NCBI GenBank assembly: GCA_964400515.1
Contig: CAYNTJ010000008.1
Coordinates: forward strand, 48,944 to 112,943
Source of the DNA: JAAYHV01 sp964400515
GTDB taxonomy: Bacteria; Bacillota; Clostridia; Peptostreptococcales; Anaerovoracaceae
DNA: 64,000 bases
Direction: 5' to 3'
Positions 9,787 through 18,286 of this stretch are shown in pieces. The notes below the pieces were generated by a model. That model was given only the letters and a program-made list of their open reading frames with translations. It made no database searches and had not been told where the DNA came from. How positions within the stretch are numbered: position 1 is the first letter of the stretch; each line of letters opens with the position of its first letter. The position numbers and the translations under genes were made by a program.

Positions 9787-11805
9787 TTAGTCTTCACATG
9801 TAGCAAGTATTTCCTCGCTTTTAGTATCTATTTGGCTTACTTTCATGTATTTTACATCTTTAGGATCCACTTTTTCGTTTAATCCTATTAGGGTAGGACT
9901 TAGATATATTGTGCTTAAGACCTCTTCGTTTAAAGTTATCTTACTGTGTTCCGTAAAATTCTCACCCTTTATATAGTATTTATTTCCTATTTTGTTAACT
10001 TCATTAATTTTAATCTCTTTTGTCCCCAATTTGATATCAATCGGGCTATAAGGTGGTTTTCCTGAGAAGCAATAATTTTTACCGTAAAGCATATCATAAC
10101 CTAATGCTTTTAAATCCGTCAAAAAAACCCTTGAATTATGGTCAACACTGTTTTGATATCTAAATACAACACCTTTGTCTATGTTTATCATATCAAGCAG
10201 CTTTGCTCCTATTTCGTAGGAGCAAAGATCTTCATCTTCTTCGCTAAGCCCCATATTATCCCATATTACATACTGAGTTTTATATAGGTCTCCGTCCCCG
10301 TACTGTTCTTCCAATACATCCAATGCAGGAATATGATCTCCATACAGTAAAAGTACGGTATCTTCATCGTTTTCCTCCAACGCTTCAACCAATTCCTTTA
10401 TGAACTTATCCATTTCATGCATTTCGTTAACATAATATTCATATCGCCATTTTGTATAATCATCTGCTGCATTCACAACAGTGTAAGGCTTTTCAAAGAC
10501 CTGTTCACTTGGATAGCTGCCATGCCCCTCTACGGAAACTGTAAATACAAAATCCTTTTCTTCCGACATTGTTATTACATCCATAATTTCTCCGGTTAGC
10601 ACCTCATCCTTAGCCCAATTATTTGGCGTTTTGGTGATACCGTTCATATATTCCAAAGGAGTAAAAGTATCAAAGCCTAAATTTCCGTAAACTTCATTTC
10701 TGTTATAGAATACGGCCCTGTGATTGTGTAGTGAATGTGTACCATAACCGCTGTTTTTAAAAATATATGCCAAGCTTTCCATCGTACTTGTTCTTAATTC
10801 ACCTTTATATGGGTATTCTCCGGGGCCAAAAAACTTAGCACTTATACCGGTTAGTACTTCAAATTCCGTGTTTGCTGTCCCCGCTCCACATGCAGGTACC
10901 GTAAATGACCCTGATGTATAGTTTTCACAAAGCTCGGTAAAAGTAGGAATAGGACTATTTGATAGTTCGATATGATTAAAAAGCGACGGATCTATAAAAG
11001 ATTCCAATTGTACAATAACAACATTAGGAAAATCTTCATCAATATCTTCGTACTCAAGAATCTGGCTTTCCCCACTATCACCATATTTATCTATTATTCC
11101 GTCAATCAAATCTTCCGAATAACCGATAGGCTCCATTATCCCTTTATTTAATGATGTATTTATAAAACAATAGGGAAAGCCATAGTCGTTATATGCGTAG
11201 TTCAAATTACCAAAAAAGGTGCTCAATGAACCGGTTTTTAGCAACATAAATGTGCTTCCCAATGTAATGGCAATAATAATACCAATGAAGCCCAAAGCAT
11301 GTTTGTAATTTATATTTATCCACATGCTTCCTCTAATAAAGAGAAGGACCGTGACAAGTAGTACTATAACCGCAGCTATAATTAAAAGCACTATTTGGGT
11401 ATGGGACATATAGCTTTCCATTATGGAAAACCCATCCTTGACGTTTTGCATATCATAAAGAGTAAAGGGTGTCATTCTTTTTAGAAGAATTACTCCATTA
11501 ACAGTTCCAAGGGCAAGCCAAAGAGCACTTAATATTATAAGTAAAAAATTTCTTTTGTGTACCAATAAAGACAGTGACAACACTGCAAATATTATTAATG
11601 AGTTATATAGAAAAACCACAGGGTTTGTAACCATGTATATAAAGCTTTGGCTGATTCCCCTTGATTGCCTAGCAAATGTTTCAATATACAGATTAAGTAA
11701 AATTGCTATAACTGCTATTTTCCCCAAATATTTAAAATAGTTTTCGCTAGCTTCAAATTTTTTTATTTCATTTTTAAAAATATTAAGCCTTTTTAGACAA
11801 TTCAA
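9787..11805 (-). CDS. LTA synthase family sulfatase-fold membrane protein
   Basis: The N-terminal third has about five hydrophobic helices (about 25-215). An extracellular alkaline-phosphatase/sulfatase domain follows (about 250-560): NVVIVQLESFIDP carries the first metal site, GAGTANTEFEVLTG carries the nucleophilic threonine position of LtaS, and LLYGDHIPALD is the distal Asp-His metal motif. LtaS-family enzymes transfer glycerol-phosphate to lipoteichoic or related polymers outside the membrane. The C-terminal 90 residues are an extra beta-rich extension of unknown role. The start is TTG with AAAGGT 7 nt upstream, overlapping the rsmA 3' end. The exact polymer cannot be predicted. Confidence 0.87.
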   Translation of the reverse strand: MNCLKRLNIFKNEIKKFEASENYFKYLGKIAVIAILLNLYIETFARQSRGISQSFIYMVTNPVVFLYNSLIIFAVLSLSLLVHKRNFLLIILSALWLALGTVNGVILLKRMTPFTLYDMQNVKDGFSIMESYMSHTQIVLLIIAAVIVLLVTVLLFIRGSMWININYKHALGFIGIIIAITLGSTFMLLKTGSLSTFFGNLNYAYNDYGFPYCFINTSLNKGIMEPIGYSEDLIDGIIDKYGDSGESQILEYEDIDEDFPNVVIVQLESFIDPSLFNHIELSNSPIPTFTELCENYTSGSFTVPACGAGTANTEFEVLTGISAKFFGPGEYPYKGELRTSTMESLAYIFKNSGYGTHSLHNHRAVFYNRNEVYGNLGFDTFTPLEYMNGITKTPNNWAKDEVLTGEIMDVITMSEEKDFVFTVSVEGHGSYPSEQVFEKPYTVVNAADDYTKWRYEYYVNEMHEMDKFIKELVEALEENDEDTVLLLYGDHIPALDVLEEQYGDGDLYKTQYVIWDNMGLSEEDEDLCSYEIGAKLLDMINIDKGVVFRYQNSVDHNSRVFLTDLKALGYDMLYGKNYCFSGKPPYSPIDIKLGTKEIKINEVNKIGNKYYIKGENFTEHSKITLNEEVLSTIYLSPTLIGLNEKVDPKDVKYMKVSQIDTKSEEILATCED

Positions 11806-12679
11806 TTTTATTACCTTTCAAACTTAACTCATTGGAAATTCTGACAAATTCCTCTATAGTCAAAGTTTCTGCCCTTCTCTTAGAATCAATACCCACTTCC
11901 GATAAACATTTATCCACAATATCTTTGCTGTAAATACCCATACTGGAAATCGAGTTCAGCAATGTTTTTCTTCTCTGCCCAAAACCGGCTTTTACACATT
12001 TGAAAAACAATTCCTCATCTAAAACATCGTATCCGTTATTTTTTTCTATATCCATTCTTAATACTACCGAATCCACCTTGGGTACAGGATAAAACACATT
12101 TTTTGAAACATTACAGATTTTTTCCACCCTACTGTAGTATTTTACCGCATAGGTTATAGCTCCGCACTCCTTGCTTCCCGGTTCGGCATTAATCCTTAGA
12201 GCCACTTCCCTTTGCATCATTACAGTTATGCTATCTGCTAGCACTCTATCCTCTAAAAGCTTCATTATGATAGGAGTTGTTATATAATATGGCAAATTTC
12301 CGATTATTCTTACATTAGAAAAATTCCTATTAGAAGCTATAATCTCATTAACGTCAGTTTTTAGTATGTCTTTATTTATTATTTCCACGTTATCATATTG
12401 GGACAAATTATCCTCTAGTATTGGTACAAGCTTTTTATCTATTTCTATGGCAATAACTTTACCTGCAATTCTTGCGGCCTCTTTTGTTAATACCCCTATG
12501 CCTGGGCCTATTTCAATAACAAGACTGTTTTCATCAATCAAACTACCTGAGATAATTTCATTGATTACATTTATATCTGTTAAAAAATTCTGGCCAAGGC
12601 TCTTACTTAAATTAAAGCCATAGTCCTTTTTAATTCTGTTAATTGTGGCCGGTGAATAAAGCTTTTCATCGATTTTCAT
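11783..12679 (-). CDS. rsmA: 16S rRNA dimethyladenosine transferase (KsgA)
   Basis: RsmA dimethylates two adjacent adenosines in the 3' terminal hairpin of 16S rRNA. SLGQNFLTD is the family's N-terminal signature, VIEIGPGIGVLTKEA binds SAM, and IIGNLPYYITTPII is the catalytic NLPY motif. The C-terminal domain has FGQRRKTLLNSI. The ATG at 12679 was chosen because AAGGA lies 9 nt upstream; an in-frame TTG two codons earlier lacks spacing. It overlaps rnmV upstream and the LTA-synthase-like gene downstream. The rnmV-rsmA pairing is standard in Firmicutes. Confidence 0.96.
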   Translation of the reverse strand: MKIDEKLYSPATINRIKKDYGFNLSKSLGQNFLTDINVINEIISGSLIDENSLVIEIGPGIGVLTKEAARIAGKVIAIEIDKKLVPILEDNLSQYDNVEIINKDILKTDVNEIIASNRNFSNVRIIGNLPYYITTPIIMKLLEDRVLADSITVMMQREVALRINAEPGSKECGAITYAVKYYSRVEKICNVSKNVFYPVPKVDSVVLRMDIEKNNGYDVLDEELFFKCVKAGFGQRRKTLLNSISSMGIYSKDIVDKCLSEVGIDSKRRAETLTIEEFVRISNELSLKGNKIELSKKA

Positions 12680-13223
12680 TATCAATATTCCTTAATGCCT
12701 TCTCCACTGAAACTCTGTCAATATTGAAGGCCTCCAATCTTTTTAAAAGAGTTTTTCCGTTGCAGTAGCCGATCCCAAGATTATCGCATAGTTTTTCCCT
12801 CTTTTTTGCTGAATTTTCTTTGTTTATTAAACCATTAGAATATAAAAAACTTGTGTCTATATCCGTTACATTATCCTTCGCTATATAATGGACTTTATTA
12901 ATTGCTTTTAATATATCCTCAGGTTTTGCGTTTTCTACTCCTATATTTCCATTTTTAGTACCTTCCTTAACGGGTAAATACGCTTGCTTTGCCTTTGGGT
13001 ATTTCTCTGTTATTTTTCTTCTTATTTCTTTTCCGGAAAAATCCGGATCAGTAAACACAATAATACCCTTTTCCTTGTATGCTTTATCAATAAGCTTCCA
13101 AGTTTCCTTTGTTATTCCAAAGCCATGGGTCTCTATGGTCATGCAGTCGATGGCATTAAAAACAGCTCTTGTATCATCTCTTCCTTCAACTACTATAATC
13201 TCATCTATTTTAATCTTTTTCAT
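12666..13223 (-). CDS. rnmV: Ribonuclease M5 (5S rRNA maturation)
   Basis: RNase M5 processes 5S rRNA precursors in low-GC Gram-positives. The Toprim domain begins at once, with IIVVEGRDDTRAV (catalytic Glu). FTDPDFSGKEIRRKI (the DxD element) follows, and a C-terminal helical domain binds substrate. The start is placed at the second of two adjacent ATGs, six nt after GAGG. An 11-residue upstream extension would lie inside the DivIC gene and lack family similarity. Length is 185 aa. It overlaps divIC by 14 nt and rsmA by 14 nt, suggesting coupled translation. Confidence 0.93.
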   Translation of the reverse strand: MKKIKIDEIIVVEGRDDTRAVFNAIDCMTIETHGFGITKETWKLIDKAYKEKGIIVFTDPDFSGKEIRRKITEKYPKAKQAYLPVKEGTKNGNIGVENAKPEDILKAINKVHYIAKDNVTDIDTSFLYSNGLINKENSAKKREKLCDNLGIGYCNGKTLLKRLEAFNIDRVSVEKALRNIDNENR

Positions 13224-13506
13224 CATCCCCCTCGGGCAATACAAATAGTATTTCATCAGGCTTAATAAGTTTCAATTGTAGCCTTGCCTGTTCTTCAATA
13301 AATTCTGCTGTGTTAACATTTTCCAGCTCAAGTCTAAGCTTATCCCTTTCATCCTGTAATTCTTGATTTTGCTCATTTAATTCATTATTCTCCATGTGCA
13401 AATAGAATATCGTCTTTACTGAATAAGCTATGGTTATACAAAGAATTAATGCTATTACAATAGTTATTACTTTAAACCAATTTATTTTATAGTTTTTCTT
13501 CTTCAT
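13210..13506 (-). CDS. Septum formation initiator family protein (DivIC/FtsB-like)
   Basis: A 98-aa bitopic protein: a short basic cytoplasmic N-terminus, one membrane helix (about 12-32), an extracytoplasmic coiled coil (about 36-62, ENNELNEQNQELQDERDKL) and a short tail with ARLQLKLIKPDEI. This layout matches DivIC/FtsB, which form a complex with FtsL and DivIB/FtsQ to activate septal peptidoglycan synthesis. The family identification is firm; DivIC rather than FtsL is inferred from the conserved tail. It lies between the M23 peptidase and rnmV. Confidence 0.87.
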   Translation of the reverse strand: MKKKNYKINWFKVITIVIALILCITIAYSVKTIFYLHMENNELNEQNQELQDERDKLRLELENVNTAEFIEEQARLQLKLIKPDEILFVLPEGDDEKD

Positions 13507-13531
13507 ATCTATTTCCTTTAATGAATATTAA

Positions 13532-13556
13532 GAGCCGAAGGCAAAGCCTTCTGGCT
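13532..13556 (-). terminator. Hairpin between M23 peptidase and divIC genes
   Basis: On the minus strand GAGCCAGAAGGC and GCCTTCGGCTC form a stem with one bulge around TTT, just after the M23 stop codon. The following sequence (TTAATATTCATT) is only modestly T-rich, so this may be a weak terminator, attenuator or RNA-stabilising stem. Confidence 0.5.
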
Positions 13557-13563
13557 CATAATC

Positions 13564-15267
13564 TTATAAATATGCTTGTGGGTCCACAGTTGAACCATTA
13601 ATATGAACTTCGAAATGGCAATGAGGGCCGGTACTTCTTCCCGAATTACCCACTGTACCTATTACTTGATCCTTGAATACTTTATCTCCAACAGATACCG
13701 CCAAGGAATTACAATGTCCATATAGGGTTTCATTATTGGCTCCGTGATTAATAATTATACAATAACCATAAGCTCCCTTATATCCTGCAAAGGTTACCGT
13801 TCCTCCATCAGCTGCATGTAAAGGAGTTCCCACAGGTGCCGCTAAATCTATACCATAATGCATTCTTCCCCATCTGGTTCCATATCCGGAAGTAAGTATT
13901 CCACCCTTAACAGGTGTTGTATATGTTCCGGTACCCTGTTTAGGCGGTACTTTTTTCGTACCGATTAGAACAACTTCAGTTCTTGGTTTCTCCAATACTT
14001 CTTGCTTAAGGATTTCTTCATTGACACTTTCCCCGTTTTCCCTTGTAATCTTGGCTTCAGTAACAGCTTTTCCTTTTATACCCTTTACGCTTACGATCTC
14101 TTCGCCTTCATAATAGTATCCGGATTCTACTTCTTCAGTCTCATAATCTATTTCCTGTGCAGATGTTCTTTCCTCCACAGTAACAAGGGTTAATTTAGGA
14201 ACCTCAGAAACAACAAATAATATATCTCCCTCTTTAGGCGTGCTTTGGTCAACTCCCGAATTTTGAGCTAAAAGATTTTCCACAGTTACTCCATAAATGT
14301 TTGCAATGTCTTCATAGGTTTCGCTAGGCTTAACAGTATGATTTATTACCGTTTGCTCTCCCTTTATTAATTTATTTGCTGCTACCTTTGCTGTGTTAAC
14401 ATTTGCCAATGTAGTATCTATTTCTTTAAATTCAATTTCCTCTTTAAACTCGGCACTTAAATATTTTATGTTTTCATCTTCAGGCATATAGTATTCTTTT
14501 ATCTTTGATAGCGTCGTCAATGCATTGTCCTGATTTTCAACTATTACTAAAAGTTTCCCCTCAGCATATATTCCGTAAGCCTTTACCTCTAAATCCGTCA
14601 TATATGTAAGTCTTTTCAAAACCGTATCAATGTCATCCACGTCCTTGTTTGCTGCTGATACAGTTGTAAAAGTAACATTTTTATAGGGAACTATCTCAAC
14701 ATTTGAGTTTGTTTGCTCTGATAAAGCTTCTCCTGCCAAATCCAATATCTTTATTACATCATCTTCCCGTTCAACATAACCCAATTGCCTGCCATTATAT
14801 GAATAGCTGTAAACCAAATTATCGTTAAAAACCGAAAACATAACAAATATAACAACTGCAAGACCTATGCTCGTTGCCACCAATTCTCTTCTGTGTACAG
14901 CAAGACTTTTTACATTTTTATGATGTAGTTTTACAATGTAAATAGTAAGCTTTCTTATATAGATAAGAAATAAATCTTGTGCTTTATCGTGGAAGAATAT
15001 GAGGTTTGCCGCCAAAGTAAATACTTTATCTAAACCCTTCTTCCTTTTTAGCTTTCTATTATTTTTTCTTTGTATTCTTAATTCTGCACGTTCTTCCTTG
15101 GTCTTAAATAATTTTAATTTTGCCTTTTTTTTCTTTTTAAATATAATAGTTTTGCCTTTTTTTTCTTTTTTAATTTTAATCTTTTTTTCTTTACCCTTTA
15201 CAGCGGAATCTTTTTCTTTTGTATCCACATCTTTGCTTCTTCTCTTCTTGAATAAATACAATTGCAT
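13564..15267 (-). CDS. Membrane-anchored M23 peptidase with LysM and G5 domains
   Basis: A 567-aa cell-wall hydrolase. The first 110 residues are extremely Lys-rich and cytoplasmic. One membrane helix follows (about 129-147). Outside are a coiled or mixed region, a LysM domain (about 312-355, HTVKPSETYEDIANIYGV), a G5 domain (about 362-440) and a C-terminal M23 zinc endopeptidase (about 455-567). The zinc ligands are visible in GRMHYGIDLA and PHCHFEVH, and ETLYGHCN holds another conserved His. It should cleave peptidoglycan peptides. GGAGGT precedes the ATG. Its first 70 nt overlap the 3' end of the DnaD-like gene. The long poly-Lys cytoplasmic tail is unusual and might contact nucleic acid or acidic lipid. 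Confidence 0.92.
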   Translation of the reverse strand: MQLYLFKKRRSKDVDTKEKDSAVKGKEKKIKIKKEKKGKTIIFKKKKKAKLKLFKTKEERAELRIQRKNNRKLKRKKGLDKVFTLAANLIFFHDKAQDLFLIYIRKLTIYIVKLHHKNVKSLAVHRRELVATSIGLAVVIFVMFSVFNDNLVYSYSYNGRQLGYVEREDDVIKILDLAGEALSEQTNSNVEIVPYKNVTFTTVSAANKDVDDIDTVLKRLTYMTDLEVKAYGIYAEGKLLVIVENQDNALTTLSKIKEYYMPEDENIKYLSAEFKEEIEFKEIDTTLANVNTAKVAANKLIKGEQTVINHTVKPSETYEDIANIYGVTVENLLAQNSGVDQSTPKEGDILFVVSEVPKLTLVTVEERTSAQEIDYETEEVESGYYYEGEEIVSVKGIKGKAVTEAKITRENGESVNEEILKQEVLEKPRTEVVLIGTKKVPPKQGTGTYTTPVKGGILTSGYGTRWGRMHYGIDLAAPVGTPLHAADGGTVTFAGYKGAYGYCIIINHGANNETLYGHCNSLAVSVGDKVFKDQVIGTVGNSGRSTGPHCHFEVHINGSTVDPQAYL

Positions 15268-16475
15268 CTACCTCCATTTTTTAGAACGCCCTTATCTTTA
15301 CATAAATCACACAGATACTTAATATCCGTATAATCCTCGGGGAATCCGTTCCTTTCTAATATTTCCGCTCTTTCATAATTTAATTTCTTTATTTCGCCTT
15401 TAATTTCTTCTCTTTTTATTTTTCCTTTTTCTTTCATCAGCAATGTTTTGGGAAATTCGCCTTCAAGTTTCTTAATACCTTTGTCTATCTCACATATTTC
15501 TGGTAATTTTTCATATATTTTGCTTAATCTAAGCTTTCTTTCTTCTTCATTGTTGATTCTTACTTCCTTTAAATATTTTTCAAGTATTTCGTCACTAACT
15601 ATATCTTCAATATTGCTGTTTACATCTACGCCTTTATTTCCAGCTTCTTCCTGCCAGTTTAATAATACTTTGTTTACATAGTTTAGGTTAGGATTTCTTA
15701 TTCCACCGGTCTTATCACAAGCCTCTAACACCCTTTCCAAGGTATAGCCCATTTCATCAAACCATTTTTTCATTATTACTATGTCAGCCGGGGTGGGAAC
15801 TCTGTTAAACCCTAATCTTTTAAAAATTTTATTATATCTAAAGTTCTCCTTGCTTTCGGTGTTAAGTAATTTCTTCACCTGCAAAACGTCAACACAATCC
15901 TTTTCTGCCCAGCTTTTGGCAACTTTTATAATATAATTTAGGTTCAGCTTATCCTTCTCGCTACAGTATTTAAAGCTATAGGATAAGACGTCCGGGCTTA
16001 TTCCGTAAATTTTTACGGCATCCTTAATGTTTTCCATCTCCTTGGTGCTTATAGTTCTTCCCAGCATTTCCTCTGCCAATGAATAAATTTCGCTTATTTC
16101 TTTGTTCTCTAAGCTTACTAAATCCTCATTTACATCTTCATTTTCATCGACTTTATCCTTCATTCCGTATAACTTGTTCTTTTGACTTACAAAAATTATA
16201 GTTGAATCTTCATCACTTTCACCTGTAATTCTTTTTAATAACCCTTCTTCTTCCCAAAATGTTATAGCCTCTTTTACTGTTTCTTCCTTTAATTGCAATT
16301 CTCTTGATACAATGCCAATATTTACTGGCAGCTGATGCTCTGCATACATGGATATAAAAATATACACCTTAACAAAATCCCCTGAAGCAACAGGAAGATA
16401 TTCATTTATAAATATATTTTCCACTCTAGTATCTAAAAGATATAAGTCTTTAATTCGTTCCTTTTGAAATTTCAT
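15198..16475 (-). CDS. DnaD-domain replication protein with DnaC-like N-terminal module at its C-terminus
   Basis: A 425-aa protein. Residues about 20-85 form a winged-helix region, and 130-205 and 212-285 resemble two DnaD (DnaB_2) domains, with YIIKVAKSWAEK and YVNKVLLNWQEE as their helix motifs. DnaD proteins act in primosome assembly and helicase loading. The last about 125 residues differ: a helical stretch (KLPEICEIDKGIKKLE ... ERNGFPEDY) leads to CDLC-12 residues-C-x-C, the layout of the N-terminal zinc module of the DnaC helicase loader. No AAA+ domain follows; the reading frame ends inside the M23 gene. The ATG is set by AGGTG 4 nt upstream, overlapping the dnaB stop. The fusion reading is inference. 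Confidence 0.83.
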   Translation of the reverse strand: MKFQKERIKDLYLLDTRVENIFINEYLPVASGDFVKVYIFISMYAEHQLPVNIGIVSRELQLKEETVKEAITFWEEEGLLKRITGESDEDSTIIFVSQKNKLYGMKDKVDENEDVNEDLVSLENKEISEIYSLAEEMLGRTISTKEMENIKDAVKIYGISPDVLSYSFKYCSEKDKLNLNYIIKVAKSWAEKDCVDVLQVKKLLNTESKENFRYNKIFKRLGFNRVPTPADIVIMKKWFDEMGYTLERVLEACDKTGGIRNPNLNYVNKVLLNWQEEAGNKGVDVNSNIEDIVSDEILEKYLKEVRINNEEERKLRLSKIYEKLPEICEIDKGIKKLEGEFPKTLLMKEKGKIKREEIKGEIKKLNYERAEILERNGFPEDYTDIKYLCDLCKDKGVLKNGGRCNCIYSRREEAKMWIQKKKIPL

Positions 16476-16482
16476 AATGCAC

Positions 16483-17823
16483 CTAAAAAGTACTTCTTTC
16501 CTTATTTGTAAATCTTGTATATTTATCAAACCATACTAGTTCAATTGTATCTGTCGGTCCGTTTCTATGCTTAGCTACTATTACATCGCAAATACCTTTT
16601 TTATTTGAATCTGTTTCTGTTCCCGAAAGCTTACTGTAATAATCTTCTCTGTAAAGAAACATAACGATATCTGCATCCTGCTCTATAGATCCTGACTCTC
16701 TTAAATCTGACAGTAAAGGAGTATGATCGGATCTCTGCTCCGGTGCTCTTGACAACTGGGAAAGTAACATAACAGTGCAATCTATTTCTTTAGCCAAAAG
16801 CTTAATGCTCCTTGATAACGTACTTATTTCTTGCTGTCGGTTTTCAACCTTGCCCTTTATGCTCATAAGCTGTAAATAGTCGATTATAACTAAATCTAAA
16901 CCCTTCTCGGCTTTAAGCCTTCTACATTTATTTTTAATCTCCAAGATGCTGATTCCCGGTGTGTCGTCTATGGCTATTTTCATATTGGCAAAGCTATCGT
17001 TGGTTTCTCCTATTCTGTCCCAATCGTCTTCCTCAATTTGGCCCTTTTTGATTTTTTCCATCTCAACCCTAGAATGCATGGCAAGCATTCTTTGTCCCAA
17101 TTGTTCGTTGGACATTTCCAAACTGAATATAAGGACAGATTTACCCCTTTCGGCCGTTTGTTCAGCAATATTTAGCGCAAATGCAGTTTTTCCCATTCCC
17201 GGTCTGGCGGCAACAATAACCAAATCAGAAGGATGGAAACCCGAAAGAAGCTTATCCAGTTCAATAAATCCTGTAGGGGTACCTGTTACTTCTCCTTCCA
17301 TTTTTTGGGCTTCTTCTATTTTGGCAATATTTCTAACTACTACCTCTCCTATGCTTTCGTAATTCTTTGTTTGACCCTCTTGGGCTATGGAAAAAATACG
17401 GCTTTCAGCAAAGTCAAGAATTTCATCCGTCTTGTCTTCCCCGTCGTATGCCTTTTCTTCTATAGCTTTAGCAGCTTCTATTAATTTTCTTAATCTTGCT
17501 TTTTCTGAAACAATTTTAGCATAATCTTTAGCGTTTGAAACAACGGGAACCCCTTCGGTAAGCATTGCAATATATGCTCTGCCTCCCACAAGCTCCAAGG
17601 CTTTCCTTTGCTTAAGTTCATCACAAACAGTAAGTATATCAATATTTGCGTTCTGTTGAAAAAGTGAAACTACCGCAGAAAATATCTCTTGATGCTCCTT
17701 TTTGTAAAAATGAGACGGTTTCACAATATCAATCACTTGACTAAGAGCCTCTTCACTAATTAAAAGTGCTCCTAAAACAGATTTTTCAGCCTCAACATCA
17801 TGGGGTGGTATTCTCTCTACCAT
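16483..17823 (-). CDS. dnaB: Replicative DNA helicase
   Basis: DnaB-type hexameric helicase that unwinds DNA at the replication fork. The N-terminal domain begins IPPHDVEAEKSVLGALL. The RecA-like motor has Walker A ARPGMGKTAFALNIA, Walker B LVIIDYLQLM and the late motif KHRNGPT. At 446 aa there is no intein. It is 14 nt downstream of rplI and directly upstream of the DnaD-like gene. With the two parS sites, dnaA and dnaN nearby, it forms part of the origin-linked replication set. Confidence 0.97.
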   Translation of the reverse strand: MVERIPPHDVEAEKSVLGALLISEEALSQVIDIVKPSHFYKKEHQEIFSAVVSLFQQNANIDILTVCDELKQRKALELVGGRAYIAMLTEGVPVVSNAKDYAKIVSEKARLRKLIEAAKAIEEKAYDGEDKTDEILDFAESRIFSIAQEGQTKNYESIGEVVVRNIAKIEEAQKMEGEVTGTPTGFIELDKLLSGFHPSDLVIVAARPGMGKTAFALNIAEQTAERGKSVLIFSLEMSNEQLGQRMLAMHSRVEMEKIKKGQIEEDDWDRIGETNDSFANMKIAIDDTPGISILEIKNKCRRLKAEKGLDLVIIDYLQLMSIKGKVENRQQEISTLSRSIKLLAKEIDCTVMLLSQLSRAPEQRSDHTPLLSDLRESGSIEQDADIVMFLYREDYYSKLSGTETDSNKKGICDVIVAKHRNGPTDTIELVWFDKYTRFTNKERSTF

Positions 17824-17837
17824 CGTTTGCTCCTTGC

Positions 17838-18284
17838 TTAATTCTCCATTACTATAACATTTACTTTAGCAACAACTTCCGGGTATATCTTTACCTCTAC
17901 TTCAAACTCTCCTGTTTGCTTAATCGGTGATTTCAGCTGAATCTTTTTCTTGTCGATATCAACACCTTCCTGCTCCATTATAGCTTTTGATATATCCATG
18001 GCTGTGATGGATCCGAAAAGTTTTCCGTTATCACCGGTTTTTATTTTTATTTCTATTTTATTCTCTTCAAGATCAGAAGCAATTTTTTCTGCCTCAATCT
18101 TTTCTTCTTTTCTTTTTTCCTCTAATACAGCCTTCTGTTTTTCAATAGACCTTATATTCTTATCCGTAGCAGCAACGGCCATTCCCTTTGGTATTAGCAT
18201 GTTGCGCGCATATCCATCGCTAACCTTTACTACATCTCCTGCTCTTCCTGTTCCTTTTACATCTTTTTTTAAAATAACCAGCAT
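17838..18284 (-). CDS. rplI: 50S ribosomal protein L9
   Basis: L9 binds 23S rRNA and projects from the large subunit, helping maintain reading frame. The N-terminal rRNA-binding domain MLVILKKDVKGTGRAGDVV and the YARNMLIPKGMA signature are present. A long helix rich in Lys and Glu (about 42-78) then connects to the C-terminal domain. Its 148 aa are the normal length. It lies between gdpP and dnaB, an arrangement widely kept in Firmicutes. Confidence 0.97.
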   Translation of the reverse strand: MLVILKKDVKGTGRAGDVVKVSDGYARNMLIPKGMAVAATDKNIRSIEKQKAVLEEKRKEEKIEAEKIASDLEENKIEIKIKTGDNGKLFGSITAMDISKAIMEQEGVDIDKKKIQLKSPIKQTGEFEVEVKIYPEVVAKVNVIVMEN

Positions 18285-18286
18285 AT

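Noticed and set aside
16476..16529. 18-residue N-terminal extension of the DnaD-like protein
   Set aside because: It lies inside dnaB and lacks a ribosome binding site; the next ATG has AGGTG at good spacing.
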